A stretch of DNA of 8,439 nucleotides, taken from an uncultured Lachnospiraceae bacterium (GTDB lineage Bacteria > Bacillota > Clostridia > Lachnospirales > Lachnospiraceae). The translations under genes were made by a program, and so were the position numbers. The stretch spans positions 1 to 8,439 of the forward strand of contig CALZHV010000086.1 of assembly GCA_945787485.1 (NCBI GenBank). The letters run 5' to 3'. This document shows positions 7,520 through 8,439 of the stretch, piece after piece; the first letter of the stretch is position 1, and every line of letters begins with the position of its first letter. The notes under the pieces were generated by a model. It had not been told where the DNA came from. It saw nothing but the letters and a program-made list of their open reading frames with translations, and did no database searches.

Positions 7520-7525
7520 CACTCC
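7520..7525 (-). promoter_or_regulatory. Ribosome binding site of the hybrid kinase
   Basis: GGAGTG on the minus strand lies six bases before the ATG at 7511-7513. The open frame extends eight codons further to a TTG at 7535-7537, but that start has no Shine-Dalgarno and the extension would run through this site, so the ATG is preferred. Confidence 0.85.
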
Positions 7526-7581
7526 AAAACTATACAAAAAGAAACATGATTTTTCTTTCAGCTAAATAAAAATAATTAATT

Positions 7582-7618
7582 TTTGTCTGTCACTTTTATA
7601 TCAAATATTTGCCTGTCA
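7582..7618 (-). repeat. Pair of 11-base direct repeats TGACAG(G/A)CAAA
   Basis: On the minus strand TGACAGGCAAA (7608-7618) and TGACAGACAAA (7582-7592) differ at one base and start 26 bases apart. The first lies in the centre of the inverted repeat at 7598-7630; the second lies downstream of it, near the predicted start of transcription. They may be binding half-sites. Confidence 0.55.
7595..7603 (-). promoter_or_regulatory. Possible extended -10 promoter of the hybrid kinase
   Basis: TGATATAAA on the minus strand (TGn plus TATAAA) sits about 80 bases before the kinase ATG. A perfect TTGACA occurs at 7614-7619, but only 13 bases away, too close for a standard sigma-A spacer. An alternative -10, TATAAT at 7632-7637, lies further upstream but its -35 would be the U-tract of the terminator. 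Which of the two is used cannot be decided from sequence. Confidence 0.35.
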
Positions 7619-7630
7619 AACATTTGATAT
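7598..7630 (-). repeat. Near-perfect 14+5+14 inverted repeat upstream of the hybrid kinase
   Basis: On the minus strand arm ATATCAAATGTTTG, loop ACAGG, arm CAAATATTTGATAT: 13 of 14 positions pair and the last is G-T. It overlaps the TGATATAAA promoter-like element, a natural operator position. Alternatively, if transcription starts from the TATAAT at 7632, it forms a hairpin at the very 5' end of the mRNA. There is no U-tract, so it is not a terminator. Confidence 0.75.
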
Positions 7631-7653
7631 TATTATAATACATTCTTCTAAAT

Positions 7654-7689
7654 AAAAAAACTCCAATTTTATAAAATCGGAGTTTTTTT
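7654..7689 (-). terminator. Strong rho-independent terminator of the right-edge chemoreceptor
   Basis: On the minus strand AACTCCGATTTT pairs with AAAATTGGAGTT (one G-U wobble) with a tiny loop, followed by a run of seven Ts, about 58 bases after the stop codon. The A/T-flanked symmetry means it may also act on the plus strand. Confidence 0.9.
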
Positions 7690-7746
7690 ATTTAGAACAT
7701 ATATATGGCAAATTAAATATTAAATTAAATACCAAATAAATACTAA

Positions 7747-8439
7747 TTATATGCGAAAGAATTTCAACTGCTCATCCAACTGTTCAGAGAGAATCATAAG
7801 CTCGCCTGCCGCATCTGCCATACCCGAAATTGTTGAATTAAGTTCTTCCATAGATGCATTTGTTTCCTGACTTGATGCCGCATTCTCCTCTGAAATAGCA
7901 GAAAGCCCCTGAATTACATCAATAACCTTTCCTCTTGATTTATTGCAAAGAATCGTTTGTGCCTGAATTCCCTCGGTCTCTTCACGACACACATTGATAC
8001 CATACTCTACATCCTCAAACTTAGCCTTTGTATCATCAAGCTTACTCTGTTGTTGTTCAACAATGACCTTTACCTCTTCCATAACACTAACTGTCGTCTC
8101 TGATTCATTGAGTAATGCATCAATAACCTCCTCAATTCTGGCAGATGACTCATTGGACTGCTCAGCCAGCTTCTGTATCTCAGAAGCAACAACAGCAAAT
8201 CCTCTGCCATGTTCTCCTGCTCTGGCCGCTTCTATGGAAGCATTGAGAGAAAGAAGATTTGTCTCTTCTGCTATCGAACGGATAATAACAATTGCCTCTT
8301 TAATAGATTGAACCGAATCATTTGTGGCATATACCTGCTTGCCTATCCTTTCAATCGCTTCTGTCGTTCTGTCATTTGATTCGGAAAGTTCCTTTATAAT
8401 CTCAGCAGATTCATCACCTGCATTCTTCATCTGTCCTGC
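7747..8439 (-). CDS. Methyl-accepting chemotaxis protein, C-terminal part (5' end outside window)
   Basis: The reading frame is open to the window edge, so only the last 230 residues are visible; an ATG at 8428-8430 is internal, not the start. The piece is the MCP signalling hairpin, with tip EETNLLSLNASIEAARAGE followed by the usual GRGFAVVASEI. About 154 residues (22 heptads) follow the tip glutamate, the same as in the dCache receptor of this window, which indicates the 44H class. Near the C-terminus two overlapping methylation-site consensus matches occur (SAISEENAAS and AASSQETNAS), placing the second adaptation helix there. No CheR-tethering pentapeptide is present. Sensor type and membrane topology cannot be judged because the N-terminal part is missing. 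Confidence 0.95.
   Translation of the reverse strand, partial: AGQMKNAGDESAEIIKELSESNDRTTEAIERIGKQVYATNDSVQSIKEAIVIIRSIAEETNLLSLNASIEAARAGEHGRGFAVVASEIQKLAEQSNESSARIEEVIDALLNESETTVSVMEEVKVIVEQQQSKLDDTKAKFEDVEYGINVCREETEGIQAQTILCNKSRGKVIDVIQGLSAISEENAASSQETNASMEELNSTISGMADAAGELMILSEQLDEQLKFFRI

Noticed and set aside
7514..7537. Eight-codon N-terminal extension of the hybrid kinase from a TTG
   Set aside because: It has no Shine-Dalgarno, and the clear GGAGTG site for the ATG at 7511-7513 lies within it.
8428..8430. ATG as the start of the right-edge chemoreceptor
   Set aside because: The frame stays open through the edge (A-G-Q precede it), there is no Shine-Dalgarno, and a start there would leave only part of the signalling hairpin.

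Overview
The window is a low-G+C, fully minus-strand sensory region from an anaerobic Firmicute. The likely source is a motile Clostridia/Lachnospiraceae-type bacterium (inference from the AT-rich codons, strong AGGAG-like ribosome sites, many chemoreceptors and the oxygen-sensitive [FeFe]-hydrogenase module). No phage, insertion sequence, RNA gene or CRISPR array was seen.

Read in the direction of transcription (right to left) the layout is as follows. (1) 7747-8439: the C-terminal 230 residues of a methyl-accepting chemotaxis protein (MCP), cut by the window edge, followed by a strong terminator at 7654-7689. (2) 5543-7513: a soluble hybrid histidine kinase with a C-terminal receiver domain, followed by a terminator at 5464-5501. 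Its upstream region carries a striking 14+5+14 inverted repeat that overlaps a promoter-like element. (3) 3240-5306: a full-length membrane chemoreceptor (TM, dCache, TM, HAMP, 44-heptad signalling domain) with a GTG start, followed by a terminator at 3198-3230. (4) 948-2885: the most unusual gene, a soluble fusion of a 2[4Fe-4S] ferredoxin domain, a sensory-type [FeFe]-hydrogenase H-cluster domain, a small four-cysteine Fe-S domain and an MCP signalling hairpin. (5) 82-870: a tocopherol-cyclase-like protein, 77 bases behind gene 4 with no convincing terminator between them, ending at a hairpin at 40-73.

The first three genes have their own terminators and so look like separate transcription units; the last two may be co-transcribed. 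The theme is signal input to chemotaxis: one extracellular receptor (dCache), one edge-truncated receptor, and one cytoplasmic receptor whose input module is a hydrogenase that keeps all H-cluster cysteine ligands but has lost the usual proton-transfer residues. I infer that it senses H2 or redox state and reports to CheA/CheW rather than producing H2. No cheA, cheW, cheY or hydrogenase maturase (hydE/F/G) is in the window, so these partners must be elsewhere. The hybrid kinase is a separate two-component protein with no transmembrane segment, and its output partner is not visible.
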